From NCBI RefSeq assembly GCF_958431955.1, contig NZ_CAUASN010000005.1:1-64000 (forward strand): a stretch of 64,000 nucleotides of DNA, given 5' to 3'. Source of the DNA: an uncultured Adlercreutzia sp. (GTDB lineage: Bacteria > Actinomycetota > Coriobacteriia > Coriobacteriales > Eggerthellaceae). The notes beneath the pieces were generated by a model that saw only the letters and a list, made by a program, of their open reading frames with translations, had not been told where the DNA came from and made no database searches. Positions within the stretch are counted from its first letter, which is position 1, and each line of letters starts with the position of its first letter. The position numbers and the translations under genes are program-made. Positions 56,627 to 64,000 of the stretch are shown here, piece by piece.

Positions 56627-57514
56627 TTAGGCGCCGTAGCGCTCGGCCACCCAGGTGCGGGCTACCTCCACGAAGGCGCGGGTGGCGGCCGAGGCGGTGC
56701 CCTCGGAGCGCACGGCCAGCGATATCTCGCGGGCGCACTCGCGTTCGGCGGGCAGCACGGCCAAGGGGAACAGGGGCCGCGACAGGATGAGGCTCGGCAG
56801 CACCGAGAAACCGAGCCCCGCGCTCACCATGGACATGACGGCGTAGTCGGAGTCCACGGTGAAGCGCACGTTGGGCTCGACGCCGTTGGCCTCGAAGAGC
56901 GCCTCCATCTCCGAGGGGCGCGCGTTGCCCTGGAGCTGGATGTAGGGCTCGCTCGCCAGGGCCTCGGTGGGGAAGATTTCGGCGTGGGCCAGCGGATGGT
57001 CGGGCGGCAGCACCACGAGGAGCGGGTCGGTGTGCAGGGGCACCGCGTCCAGGTCGCGCCGCTCGGGCGCGATGGAGAACGCGCAGTCGGCCCGGCCCTC
57101 CCAGGCCGCCTCCACGAGCTCCTGCTCGTCGTCGATGCACAGAAGCTTCAGGTCGATCTTCGGGTACTGGGCGAGAAACGCCTTGGCGATGCCGGGGAAC
57201 CACTCGATGGCCACGCTCGTGAACGACCCGACGCGCACGAGGCCCCCCTCCCGGTCGTTCAGCTCGCGCACGCGGGTGGCGAGCGCGTGCTCGTCGGCGT
57301 TGATCGTCTGCACAAGGCCGAGCACCTCGCGTCCCTCGGTGGTGAGGTGCACCCCGCCGTACTCGCGCACGAACAGCGTGAGGCTTAGCTCCTTCTCCAG
57401 CGCATTCACCAAATAGCTGATACCGGCCTGGGTATAGCCCAATTCCTCGGCCGCCGCCTTGAAGCTTCCCAGGCGCGCCACGGTGAGGAACGCATCGTAT
57501 TTCTGGTTGGACAC
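56627..57514 (-). CDS. LysR family transcriptional regulator
   Basis: A 295-residue LysR-type regulator with helix-turn-helix YDAFLTVARLGSFKAAAEELG, then TQAGISYLVNALEKE. The effector domain contains VRVGSFTSVAIEWFPG and DSDYAVMSMVSAGLGFSVLP, typical of the family. The GTG at 57514 was chosen because AAAGGGGG lies six bases upstream; the ATG at 57544 is the alternative. It is divergent from an EamA exporter gene with a 217-bp gap and probably controls it. The gap contains a GC palindrome at about 57646-57658. Confidence 0.9.
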   Translation of the reverse strand: MSNQKYDAFLTVARLGSFKAAAEELGYTQAGISYLVNALEKELSLTLFVREYGGVHLTTEGREVLGLVQTINADEHALATRVRELNDREGGLVRVGSFTSVAIEWFPGIAKAFLAQYPKIDLKLLCIDDEQELVEAAWEGRADCAFSIAPERRDLDAVPLHTDPLLVVLPPDHPLAHAEIFPTEALASEPYIQLQGNARPSEMEALFEANGVEPNVRFTVDSDYAVMSMVSAGLGFSVLPSLILSRPLFPLAVLPAERECAREISLAVRSEGTASAATRAFVEVARTWVAERYGA

Positions 57515-57731
57515 GAAAGGCCCCCTTTCGTCGTGCATGCGCACAAGTATAAGACTTTCTTCAAATGTTTTACAAGAAGTCCCGTTTTACTTTCATTAAG
57601 GCGAGGCTTAGTATGTCAATCGTTCCAAATTCAAAGAAAAGGCGCCCCCGCGGGGGCTTGGTATTGTGCGCTTTGAAGGGGGTGCGCGGCCGGCGTTCGG
57701 CGGCGCGCCACGGGAAGCGAGAGGAGGCATC

Positions 57732-58718
57732 ATGAGCCAGTGGAAGCAAGCGCGGTGGCCGTTCGTGGTCTTCGTGCTCATTGAAGTGGTCATCTTCGGA
57801 TCGGGAAGCGCCGTGACGAAGTTCGCCTACGAGTCCATCACGCCCCTGTGGTGTTTGGCCGTGCGTTTCGGGCTCGCCACCGTGGTGTTCGCCCTCTTCT
57901 TCGGCCGCCGCATGGCCCGTCGCCTGCGCGGGGTGCGCGTGCGCACGTGGCTGCCCCAGGCGCTGTGCATGGCGGTGTCGTATCTGTGCTGCAACGTGGC
58001 CCTCGACCTGACGACCGCCACCAACGTGGGCTTCCTCGTGGCGCTGCCGGTGGTGTTCGCGCCCATCCTCTCCACGATTGCGGAGCGCGGGCGCTATCCG
58101 AAGGCGATTATCCCCTTCCAGGTAGGGGTGGCTGCGGGACTCTACCTGCTGTGCAGCCAGGGCGGCAGCTTGGCCATCGGGCCGGGCGAGCTGATGGCGC
58201 TGGCTTCGTCGGTGGCGCTGGCCGGAGCGCTCGTGTTCGGCAAGCAGGCCTTGGCCGAGCTGGACGCCGTTACCGTGGCCGGCACGCAGATCGCCGTGGC
58301 CTTCGCGTTGTGCCTGGGCTGCGCGCTTCTGTGGGAGCCGGCGCTGGATGTGGCGGCGGTGCGCCCGGTGGCCTGGGGCATCATCGCGTTTCTGGCCCTG
58401 TTCTCCACCTGCCTGGCGTTTTTCCTGCAGAGCCTGGCGCTCGATCGGCTTTCCTCCACCACGGTGTCGCTACTGCTGACGGGCGAGCCGGTGTTCACGG
58501 CGCTGTTCGCCTACTTGTTTTTGGGCGAGACCCTCTCGCCGATGGGCCTGGCCGGTGCGGCGCTCATCGTGGGCACGGTGGTGGCTGCCACCTACGTGGA
58601 CGGCCGCGCGGACGCCCCGGCTCGCGAGACGGCTCCGGCCCTCGCGCGCCTGCCGCGGCGGGTGGTGCGCCCGCGCCTGCTCGTTCGCCGGGTGCGCGAC
58701 GACCGCATGGCCGCTTAA
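57732..58718 (+). CDS. EamA/DMT family transporter
   Basis: A 328-residue member of the drug/metabolite transporter superfamily, with ten hydrophobic helices in two EamA repeats (IFGSGSAVTKFAYESITPLW in the first helix pair, and TTVSLLLTGEPVFTALFAYL in the ninth helix region, which is the family signature). A basic ~40-residue cytoplasmic tail ends it. GAGGAGG precedes the ATG at 57732; an upstream in-frame start is rejected. It is divergent from a LysR gene. Such proteins export amino acids, nucleosides or drugs; the substrate here is unknown. Confidence 0.9.
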   Translation: MSQWKQARWPFVVFVLIEVVIFGSGSAVTKFAYESITPLWCLAVRFGLATVVFALFFGRRMARRLRGVRVRTWLPQALCMAVSYLCCNVALDLTTATNVGFLVALPVVFAPILSTIAERGRYPKAIIPFQVGVAAGLYLLCSQGGSLAIGPGELMALASSVALAGALVFGKQALAELDAVTVAGTQIAVAFALCLGCALLWEPALDVAAVRPVAWGIIAFLALFSTCLAFFLQSLALDRLSSTTVSLLLTGEPVFTALFAYLFLGETLSPMGLAGAALIVGTVVAATYVDGRADAPARETAPALARLPRRVVRPRLLVRRVRDDRMAA

Positions 58719-58760
58719 GGGCGGCCGCCGCATCGCCGCAGCTGCGGATTTTGCCATGGA

Positions 58761-58797
58761 GGCGCCGCCGTCAGATCGGGACGGCGGCGCCCTTTTC
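58761..58797 (+). terminator. Intrinsic terminator between convergent genes
   Basis: A 12-bp perfect stem (58761-58772 with 58780-58791) followed by CTTTTCT, downstream of the EamA gene. Confidence 0.85.
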
Positions 58798-59492
58798 TAT
58801 TCCGCGACGATCACGCCCAGGCGTCGCGCGAGGGCGGCGGCCTGGTACACGTTCATCTTCGTGCCGTAGATTTCCGCCATGGTGTCTGAGAGCGCCACCC
58901 CTTCCAGCTGGCAGGTGGTGAAGTCGATGCCGAGCAGCGGCGTGCGGAAGAAGCTCGTGCCGATGAAGCGGTCGTCGTCGAGCATCACGTAGTGCAGCTC
59001 CATCTCGGCCATGTCGGCGCCGGAGAAGTCGCAGCGCGCGGCCTCAACGCCCCACCAGCGGCAGCGGTTCTGGGCGCTGTAGGCCAGTGTGCAGTCGGCG
59101 AGGGACACCTGCTCGAGGTTCGCCTCCATGAACGACGCGCCGGTGAGCTTGCAGTTCTTGAAGGTGCAGCGGGTGAACCCGGCCCCGTCGAAGGAGGCGT
59201 TGGAGAAGTCGCAGCCCTCGAACACCGTGTCGGTGAAAAGCGCGCCGGAGAAGTCGCAGTCGGGCAGCGCGCAGTTCGCGAAGCGGGCGTGGGCCGCCTC
59301 CAGCTCGGAGAAGCTCTCCCCGGTAATGGTGAGGTCGCGGGCATCGATGGCCTCGAGGGACGCGCCCGGGCCCTCGAGAAGGTCGGCGGCCGCGAGGGGC
59401 GCGAGCTTATCGGGGACGGCGGGTACCACGAGCGCCCGCGATGCCGCCGCGCGATCGAAGGCAACCTGCACGGAGTCGGGGATCACGGCCAT
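58797..59492 (-). CDS. Pentapeptide-repeat protein
   Basis: A 231-residue protein whose central part (about residues 50-200) is built of A(D/N)LxF-type five-residue repeats, seen in the run of CDFSGALF, CDFSNASFDGAGF, CTFKNCKLTGASF and ANLEQVSL. This gives a right-handed quadrilateral beta-helix. Some such proteins mimic DNA and protect gyrase from quinolones, but most have no known role, and nothing here is diagnostic. GAAAGGA is seven bases before the ATG. It is transcribed alone on the minus strand, convergent with the EamA gene. Confidence 0.85.
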   Translation of the reverse strand: MAVIPDSVQVAFDRAAASRALVVPAVPDKLAPLAAADLLEGPGASLEAIDARDLTITGESFSELEAAHARFANCALPDCDFSGALFTDTVFEGCDFSNASFDGAGFTRCTFKNCKLTGASFMEANLEQVSLADCTLAYSAQNRCRWWGVEAARCDFSGADMAEMELHYVMLDDDRFIGTSFFRTPLLGIDFTTCQLEGVALSDTMAEIYGTKMNVYQAAALARRLGVIVAE

Positions 59493-59574
59493 GGGAGCAT
59501 CCTTTCGTCAGCGGGGAAGGGTGCCGCCATTGTACTACGGCGCACGGCGGCCGCGGGTGCGCCCCTCGCGGTTT

Positions 59575-60444
59575 CTAGCGATTCGAGAGCGCGAGGCCCG
59601 CGATGGTGAGAACGAGGCCCGTGGCGATGGGGGCGGTGAAGGGCTCGGCGAGCACGATGACGGAGGCCGTGGCGGTAATGGCCGGCACGAGATAGATATA
59701 GGTGCTCGTGACCACCGCGCCCAAATGCTTCACAGCGAAACCCCAGGTGACGAAGCAAGCGGCCGAGGCGCCCAGACCGAGGAACGCCAGGTTCGCGAGG
59801 TTCACCGGATCGACGAGGACCACGCCCGGGGGCAGGGTGCCGGCGAAGGGCAGCGCGGGCAGCATGAACAGGAGGCCCCACAGAAAGATGCGCTTGGTGG
59901 CGGCCAAGGTCTCGTAGCCGGCATCGGCGATGCGCGCCACGGTGGTGGAGTAGACGGCCCAGACGAGCGCCGCCGCCAGGGCCAGGCCGCAGCCGGCGAG
60001 GTTGTCCGCAACGTCGCCGCCGAGGGCTCCTCCGCTCGCGAAGCTGACGAGCGCGATGCCCGCCATGGCCAGGACGAAGCCGGCGATAAAGCGGCCCGAC
60101 AGCGCGCCGCGGTTGCCGCGCGCCACGGCGATGAGCGCGCAGAACAGCGGCGAGGTGGCCACGATAACGCCCACGGCGGTGGCGCTCGTGAGCGTGAGGG
60201 CCACGTTCTCCATGAGGAAGTAGCAGGCGATGCCCGTCAGCCCTGCCAGGGCGAACAGGAGCTCGTGGCGGCGCTTCCGCAGGCGCAGGATGCGGGGGCG
60301 CAGGCAGATGAGGGCGACGGTGCCCAGGGCGAAGCGGATGAAGAGGATCCACAGCGGCGAGAAGTCGGCGAGCAGCACCTTGGTGGACACGAAGGTGATG
60401 CCCCACACGAACACGGTGAAGGCGGCGAGCAGATGGGCTTTCAC
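59575..60444 (-). CDS. EamA/DMT family transporter in the AraC operon
   Basis: A 289-residue DMT-superfamily exporter with ten helices and two EamA repeats (FVWGITFVSTKVLLADFSPLW at the start is the family hallmark, and TSTYIYLVPAITATASVIVL is the late signature). It starts at a GTG overlapping the stop of the upstream AraC gene (GTGA), with GAAGGAGA seven bases before. AraC-EamA gene pairs are common, and the regulator normally controls the exporter in response to its substrate, which is unknown here. Confidence 0.9.
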   Translation of the reverse strand: MKAHLLAAFTVFVWGITFVSTKVLLADFSPLWILFIRFALGTVALICLRPRILRLRKRRHELLFALAGLTGIACYFLMENVALTLTSATAVGVIVATSPLFCALIAVARGNRGALSGRFIAGFVLAMAGIALVSFASGGALGGDVADNLAGCGLALAAALVWAVYSTTVARIADAGYETLAATKRIFLWGLLFMLPALPFAGTLPPGVVLVDPVNLANLAFLGLGASAACFVTWGFAVKHLGAVVTSTYIYLVPAITATASVIVLAEPFTAPIATGLVLTIAGLALSNR

Positions 60445-61238
60445 GGGCGCGTCTCCTTCGCGGCGTCGGCCGCCACGGCGCGCTGGTAGAAGCCCGGGGT
60501 CATGCCCAGCCGCTCTTTGAAGGCGCGCGTCAGATGGGCCTGGTCGGAGAAGCCGGCCGCGCAGGCGGCCTCGGCGCAGCTCGCTCCGGCGGCCAGGATC
60601 TCCCGGGCGCGTTCCACCCGCAGCGAGGCGAGGTAGCGCATGGGCGTGATGCCGAAGGCGGCGCTGAAGGTTCGCAGGGCACGGTACTTGTCGAGGCCGG
60701 CGGCGGCTGCCACCTCATCGAGGCGCACGGTTTGCGACGCGTGGTCGCGCAGATAGGAGGCCATGGTCTGAGCCGAGTGGTCGCAGGGCGCGGCTTCCCG
60801 CGAAACCGCCAGCTGTCCCACGAGCAGGCAGATCGCCTCCTCGAGGCGCTCGTCGTCGGGGACGGGCGCATCCACGAGCGCGGCGATGTCGTCCATGCGG
60901 GCCGCGGCTGCGGGATCTTTCACCACGGGGCCGCGCAGGGGAGGGCAGTCGGCAACGCCCACGAGGGCCACGCTGTCGTAGACGAGCGGTCTTACGCCCT
61001 CCTGTGTGCAGCCGTGGACATCGCCGGGGTTCAGGGCCAGCAGGCATCCCGGATCGAGGCGGTAGCGCCGCCGCCTGCACTCGAGGAGCCGGCGCCCGTC
61101 GCGCATAAGGCCGATAACCGGGTAATCGTGGGCATGGGGCGCGAATGGCCGGTCGAGGCCGGCGAAACGGCGAAATTCGACGGTGCCGCCCAGGACGCAG
61201 CGCACTGATTCGGTATGTGGGGCGCGGGGTGCTTCCAT
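60441..61238 (-). CDS. AraC family regulator with cupin-like N-terminus
   Basis: A 265-residue AraC-type regulator. The N-terminal half is a cupin-like sensor (HAHDYPVIGLMRDG, then LALNPGDVHGC), and the C-terminal ~100 residues hold two helix-turn-helices (VRLDEVAAAAGLDKYRALRTF, then EAACAAGFSDQAHLTRAFK). The ATG at 61238 is taken as start for lack of a better one; its ribosome site is weak, and the frame is open well upstream. It is translationally coupled to the EamA exporter that follows. Confidence 0.87.
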   Translation of the reverse strand: MEAPRAPHTESVRCVLGGTVEFRRFAGLDRPFAPHAHDYPVIGLMRDGRRLLECRRRRYRLDPGCLLALNPGDVHGCTQEGVRPLVYDSVALVGVADCPPLRGPVVKDPAAAARMDDIAALVDAPVPDDERLEEAICLLVGQLAVSREAAPCDHSAQTMASYLRDHASQTVRLDEVAAAAGLDKYRALRTFSAAFGITPMRYLASLRVERAREILAAGASCAEAACAAGFSDQAHLTRAFKERLGMTPGFYQRAVAADAAKETRP

Positions 61239-61300
61239 AACGTGACCATGATAGGCGTTCCGCCGACGATTTCTTGCACGAAATTGCAGGGCCTCGGCCG

Positions 61301-61957
61301 CTAGCGCCACCAGGCGATGGCGATCTGAGTGCGGTTGCGCAGGCCGCATTTCTGGAGGATGGCCGAGATGTGGTTGCGCACGGTTCCCTCGGACAGGTAC
61401 AGCGCGGCGGCTATCTCCCGGTTGTCCAGCCCCTCGGCGATGAGCTCGGCCACCTCGCGTTCGCGCTCGGTCAGGCTGCCGGCAAGGGCGCTGCCGCCGC
61501 CCAGGCTGCGGCCCGCGAGCGCCCCCATGCGCTCGCTCGCCTCGGCGCCCATGACGATCTGCCCGTCCATGACCGCGCGCAGGGCGCCTTCCAGGGTGGA
61601 GACCTCCTGCTTGATGAGGTATCCGCGGGCCCCCAGGGCCAGGGCGCGCACGATGTAGTCGTCGTCGGCGAAGGTGGTGAGGAACACCACGCGGGCCTTC
61701 GGGTCGGCGGCCAGGATGCGCTCGGCTGCGGCGAGGCCCGAGGTGCGCGGCATGCGGATGTCCAGCAGCGCGATGTCGGGGCGGCAGGCGGCGTACAAGT
61801 CCGCGGCCTTCTCGCCCTCGGTGCTCGTGCCTGCCACGCGCACGGCGCCGCGGGCCTCCAGGATGGTGCGCAGCGACTGCACGATGAGCGGATCGTCGTC
61901 GACGAGGATCACGATGATGGCGTTGGCGTTGCCGGTGCTGTTGGCGTCGGCGCTCAT
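61301..61957 (-). CDS. NarL/FixJ family response regulator
   Basis: A 218-residue response regulator. The receiver has the acidic pocket D20-D21-D22, phospho-Asp66 in ALLDIRMP and the conserved Lys in YLIKQ. The LuxR-type helix-turn-helix spans about residues 152-200 (LTEREREVAELIAEGLDNRE, then LSEGTVRNHISAILQK). Its start overlaps the stop of the kinase gene upstream (4 bases), so the two are co-translated. This class of pair next to an ABC-type exporter usually controls that exporter, here the divergent gene at 63200. Confidence 0.93.
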   Translation of the reverse strand: MSADANSTGNANAIIVILVDDDPLIVQSLRTILEARGAVRVAGTSTEGEKAADLYAACRPDIALLDIRMPRTSGLAAAERILAADPKARVVFLTTFADDDYIVRALALGARGYLIKQEVSTLEGALRAVMDGQIVMGAEASERMGALAGRSLGGGSALAGSLTEREREVAELIAEGLDNREIAAALYLSEGTVRNHISAILQKCGLRNRTQIAIAWWR

Positions 61958-63081
61958 GCGTCCTCCTGGGGCTTAGGGAAGGTGGCGAACACGCGGCTGC
62001 CCGTGCGCGGGGCGGCGAGCGGGGCGAAGGAGAAGGTGCCCCCGAGGGCCTCTGCCCGCTCGGCCATGGAGGTGAGCCCGAGGCCCGCGGTCGCCGGAGG
62101 GACCGCCGCCCGCGCCCCCGCGCTGCCCGGAGCCGCCTCGGCGCAGCCCGCGCGGCCGTCGTCTTCCACGATAAGCTGGTAGAAGCTGGGAAACTCCGTG
62201 ACGAGCACCGTGGCATGGCGCGCCAGCCCGTGGCTCGAGGCGTTGGAGAGCGCCTCGCGCACGATGGCGATCACGGCGAGGCCTACGGGCCGCGGCAGGG
62301 CGCCGGCTTGGAACGAGAGGCTGCCGTCGAGCCCCGGGAACTCCGCGACGAGCGTCTCTAAGGCCGTGCGCGCGTCCAGGGCCGCGTCGTGCAAATCGTG
62401 CACCGAGGCGCGCACGGTGTCCAGGGCCTCGTGCAGGGTTTCCGCCACGGCGTCCAGGTCGCGGGCCACGGGCGTATCGGCACCGTGGGCTACGCTTACG
62501 GCCTGAACTTGCAGCACTGAGCGGGTGAGCAAATGCCCCACGTTGTCGTGGATTTCCCGGGCGATGCGCGCCCGCTCGCCGAGTACCGCGCAGCTGACTT
62601 CCAGATCTTGGCGCTCGGCCAGGTCGCGGGCACGCTCGGCGAGGGCGAGCCGCTCTTCCTGCACCGTGTCGCGCAGCGAGCGCAGGCGCTCCCGCTCCTC
62701 GGCGTTGCGCCGGGCGCGCCATCCCATGAGGCAGGCGAGCAGCCCCAAGGCCGCTGCGGCCGCGGCCAGCGCGAGGCTTCCCGCCACCGCATTGCAGACG
62801 AGCGGAAGCGGCCACGCCCAGCGCAGGGCGCCGAGGCGGAAGGCCCAGGCCGCGTAGGCCGCCAGCGCCGCGAAGGCGGCCAGCGGGGGCATCACGGCCG
62901 CCGCCGCGAGCAGGCCGCCCGCTGCGATGAGGCGCGTTGGCCTGCGCCTGGCGAGCTCGACGGTGCAGGCGGCGCATATAGCTGCGAGCAGCGAGGCCAC
63001 GCTTGCGGGCCCGGCCGGCGCCAGAAGCGCGACGGGAATGCCCAGGGCCAGAAGAACGGTGTTGTCGATGGCGCGATCCAT
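61954..63081 (-). CDS. Histidine kinase, NarX/DesK (HisKA_3) type
   Basis: A 375-residue sensor kinase. Four or five membrane helices fill residues ~8-120 without a large outer domain. A coiled-coil linker follows, then the HisKA_3 motif REIHDNVGHLLTRSV with His178, and an ATPase with IVREALSNASSHG and GLGLTSMAERAEALGG. An Ala/Gly-rich insertion sits before the last motif. The ATG at 63081 was chosen. A TATAAT box ends only six bases upstream of it on the coding strand, so the transcript may be leaderless. It is coupled to the NarL-type regulator downstream. Confidence 0.9.
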   Translation of the reverse strand: MDRAIDNTVLLALGIPVALLAPAGPASVASLLAAICAACTVELARRRPTRLIAAGGLLAAAAVMPPLAAFAALAAYAAWAFRLGALRWAWPLPLVCNAVAGSLALAAAAAALGLLACLMGWRARRNAEERERLRSLRDTVQEERLALAERARDLAERQDLEVSCAVLGERARIAREIHDNVGHLLTRSVLQVQAVSVAHGADTPVARDLDAVAETLHEALDTVRASVHDLHDAALDARTALETLVAEFPGLDGSLSFQAGALPRPVGLAVIAIVREALSNASSHGLARHATVLVTEFPSFYQLIVEDDGRAGCAEAAPGSAGARAAVPPATAGLGLTSMAERAEALGGTFSFAPLAAPRTGSRVFATFPKPQEDA

Positions 63082-63087
63082 GGGGCC

Positions 63088-63093
63088 ATTATA
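63088..63093 (-). promoter_or_regulatory. -10 box immediately before the kinase start
   Basis: On the minus strand TATAATGG ends a few bases before the ATG at 63081, which places the transcription start at or next to the start codon (leaderless mRNA). Confidence 0.55.
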
Positions 63094-63199
63094 AGGGCGC
63101 GCCACCCGGGCGGGCGAAAACCGTGACATTTGGCACTTCTGCCGCCGCCGCTCCCTTGGAATAATGCAATCAGCGAACCTGACGAGGGAAGGAGGGCCT

Positions 63200-64000
63200 G
63201 TGGATGCACGCACGGCATTCGGCGCCGAGCGCGCCGCGGGCGATATCGTGGCTGTGGAGAACCTGGTGAAGCGCTACGGCGACGTGGTGGCCCTGGACCA
63301 CTTCAACCTGGCGATCGCCCGGGGCGAGATATTCGGGCTGCTCGGGCCCAACGGCTCGGGCAAGACCACGGCCATCAACTGCATTTTGCAGCTGCTCACC
63401 TACGACAAGGGCTCCATCTCGCTGTTCGGGCAGCCCATGGGCCCTACCCGCTACGACCTGAAGCGCATGATCGGCGTGGTGCCCCAGAACGTGGCGCTGT
63501 TCGAGGAGCTCACCGTGCGCGAGAACATAGACTTCTTCTGCGCGCTGTACGTGGGCGAGGCCCGCGAGCGGGCGCGCCTGGTGGATGAGGCCATCGCGTT
63601 CGTGGGGCTTCAAGACTACGCGTCGTTTCGCCCGCGGAAGCTGTCGGGCGGCCTGCTGCGGCGTCTGAACATCGCCTGCGGCATCGCGCACAAGCCCCGC
63701 CTTGCGTTTTTCGACGAGCCCACGGTGGCCGTGGATCCCCAGAGTCGCAACGCCATTCTGGAGGGCATCCGCGCCATGAACGAGGCCGGCTGCACCGTGG
63801 TGTACACGAGCCACTATATGGAAGAGGTGGAGGAGATCTGCTCGCGCATCATGATCATGGACCGGGGCCGCTCGGTGGCCGTGGGCACCAATGCCGAGCT
63901 GAAGGCCATGGTCGGCGCCGGCGAGCGCATCCTCGTGGAGGTGGCGGCCCTTCCCGACGGCGCCCGCGGCCAGCTGGAGGCGCTGCCCCACGTGCGGCGC
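63200..64000 (+). CDS. ABC transporter ATPase, 3' end cut by window edge
   Basis: The first 267 residues of an ABC ATPase of the DrrA/CcmA drug-export type: Walker A GPNGSGKTT (residues ~49-57), Q-loop VPQNVALFEE, signature KLSGGLLRRL, Walker B LAFFDEPTVAVDP and switch His in VYTSHYMEEVEE. The GTG start has GGAAGGAGG just upstream. A permease gene would be expected beyond the window. It is divergent from the NarL-type two-component pair, which probably controls it. The Val in TVAVDP, where Gly is usual, is a common minor variant. Confidence 0.92.
   Translation, partial: MDARTAFGAERAAGDIVAVENLVKRYGDVVALDHFNLAIARGEIFGLLGPNGSGKTTAINCILQLLTYDKGSISLFGQPMGPTRYDLKRMIGVVPQNVALFEELTVRENIDFFCALYVGEARERARLVDEAIAFVGLQDYASFRPRKLSGGLLRRLNIACGIAHKPRLAFFDEPTVAVDPQSRNAILEGIRAMNEAGCTVVYTSHYMEEVEEICSRIMIMDRGRSVAVGTNAELKAMVGAGERILVEVAALPDGARGQLEALPHVRR

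Noticed and set aside
63130..63145. Sigma-54-like TGGCAC box before the last ABC gene
   Set aside because: The second half (TTGC) is missing, and no activator of that class is nearby.

Overview
The window is about 64 kb of high-GC bacterial chromosome, densely packed with short intergenic gaps. Its gene set fits an anaerobic gut actinobacterium of the class Coriobacteriia, family Eggerthellaceae. The evidence is: Tat-exported FAD-dependent reductases of the fumarate-reductase superfamily, each divergent from a large membrane-bound LuxR regulator; a Tat-exported iron-sulfur lipoprotein; rubrerythrin; an NADP-type hydroxysteroid dehydrogenase; and many LysR regulators. The genus cannot be decided from the sequence alone. 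No rRNA, tRNA, CRISPR array, prophage or transposase gene was seen.

Layout. 1-6.9 kb: end of rubrerythrin, a LysR/LysE-type exporter pair, a 7alpha-hydroxysteroid-dehydrogenase-like SDR, and a Tat flavoprotein with its divergent LuxR regulator. 7-14.8 kb: an AraC regulator divergent from a full ECF importer (T, fused AA', S of the MptD/Trep_Strep type) running into two exporter-fold ABC half-transporters of the YbtP/YbtQ kind, probably one iron, siderophore or heme uptake locus. 15-21 kb: guaB of an unusual type, then three envelope or accessory proteins (proline/alanine-rich membrane protein, VanW-domain protein, PRC-barrel protein with an acidic tail). 21-28 kb: LysR/TDT transporter pair, engB, a small zinc ribbon, the Tat 4Fe-4S lipoprotein, LysR and an orphan hypA. 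28.8-38.4 kb: leuS, a large hybrid histidine kinase, a YdcF/SanA protein, two little-known proteins, TetR and a short serA. 38.5-39.9 kb: a probable toxin-antitoxin pair with an HTH-fused DUF3990 (ADP-ribosyltransferase-like) protein. 40-47.2 kb: coaBC, then a two-component system with a large FtsX/MacB-type ABC transporter. 47.3-52.6 kb: hipBA, MarR/MATE, and a GntR-controlled ABC-2 module. 53-64 kb: a second LuxR/Tat-flavoprotein pair, LysR, two EamA exporters, a pentapeptide-repeat protein, AraC, a NarL-type two-component pair and the start of a divergent ABC exporter.

Two patterns link separate loci. First, a dispersed element of about 150 bp, with inverted arms of up to 28 perfectly paired bases and two internal TAATAC-type boxes about 32 bp apart, occupies each of the three gene-free stretches longer than 300 bp (2.3, 24.0 and 28.2 kb). 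Second, a 14-bp palindromic motif (TTAC, six bases, GTAA) sits before the two-component operon, before the ABC transporter operon next to it (both at the same distance from the start codon), and before the hybrid kinase gene 7 kb away. This suggests one regulon. Many promoters share a -10 box of the form TATAATGGGG. Coding starts were chosen by Shine-Dalgarno position and often lie inside longer open frames.
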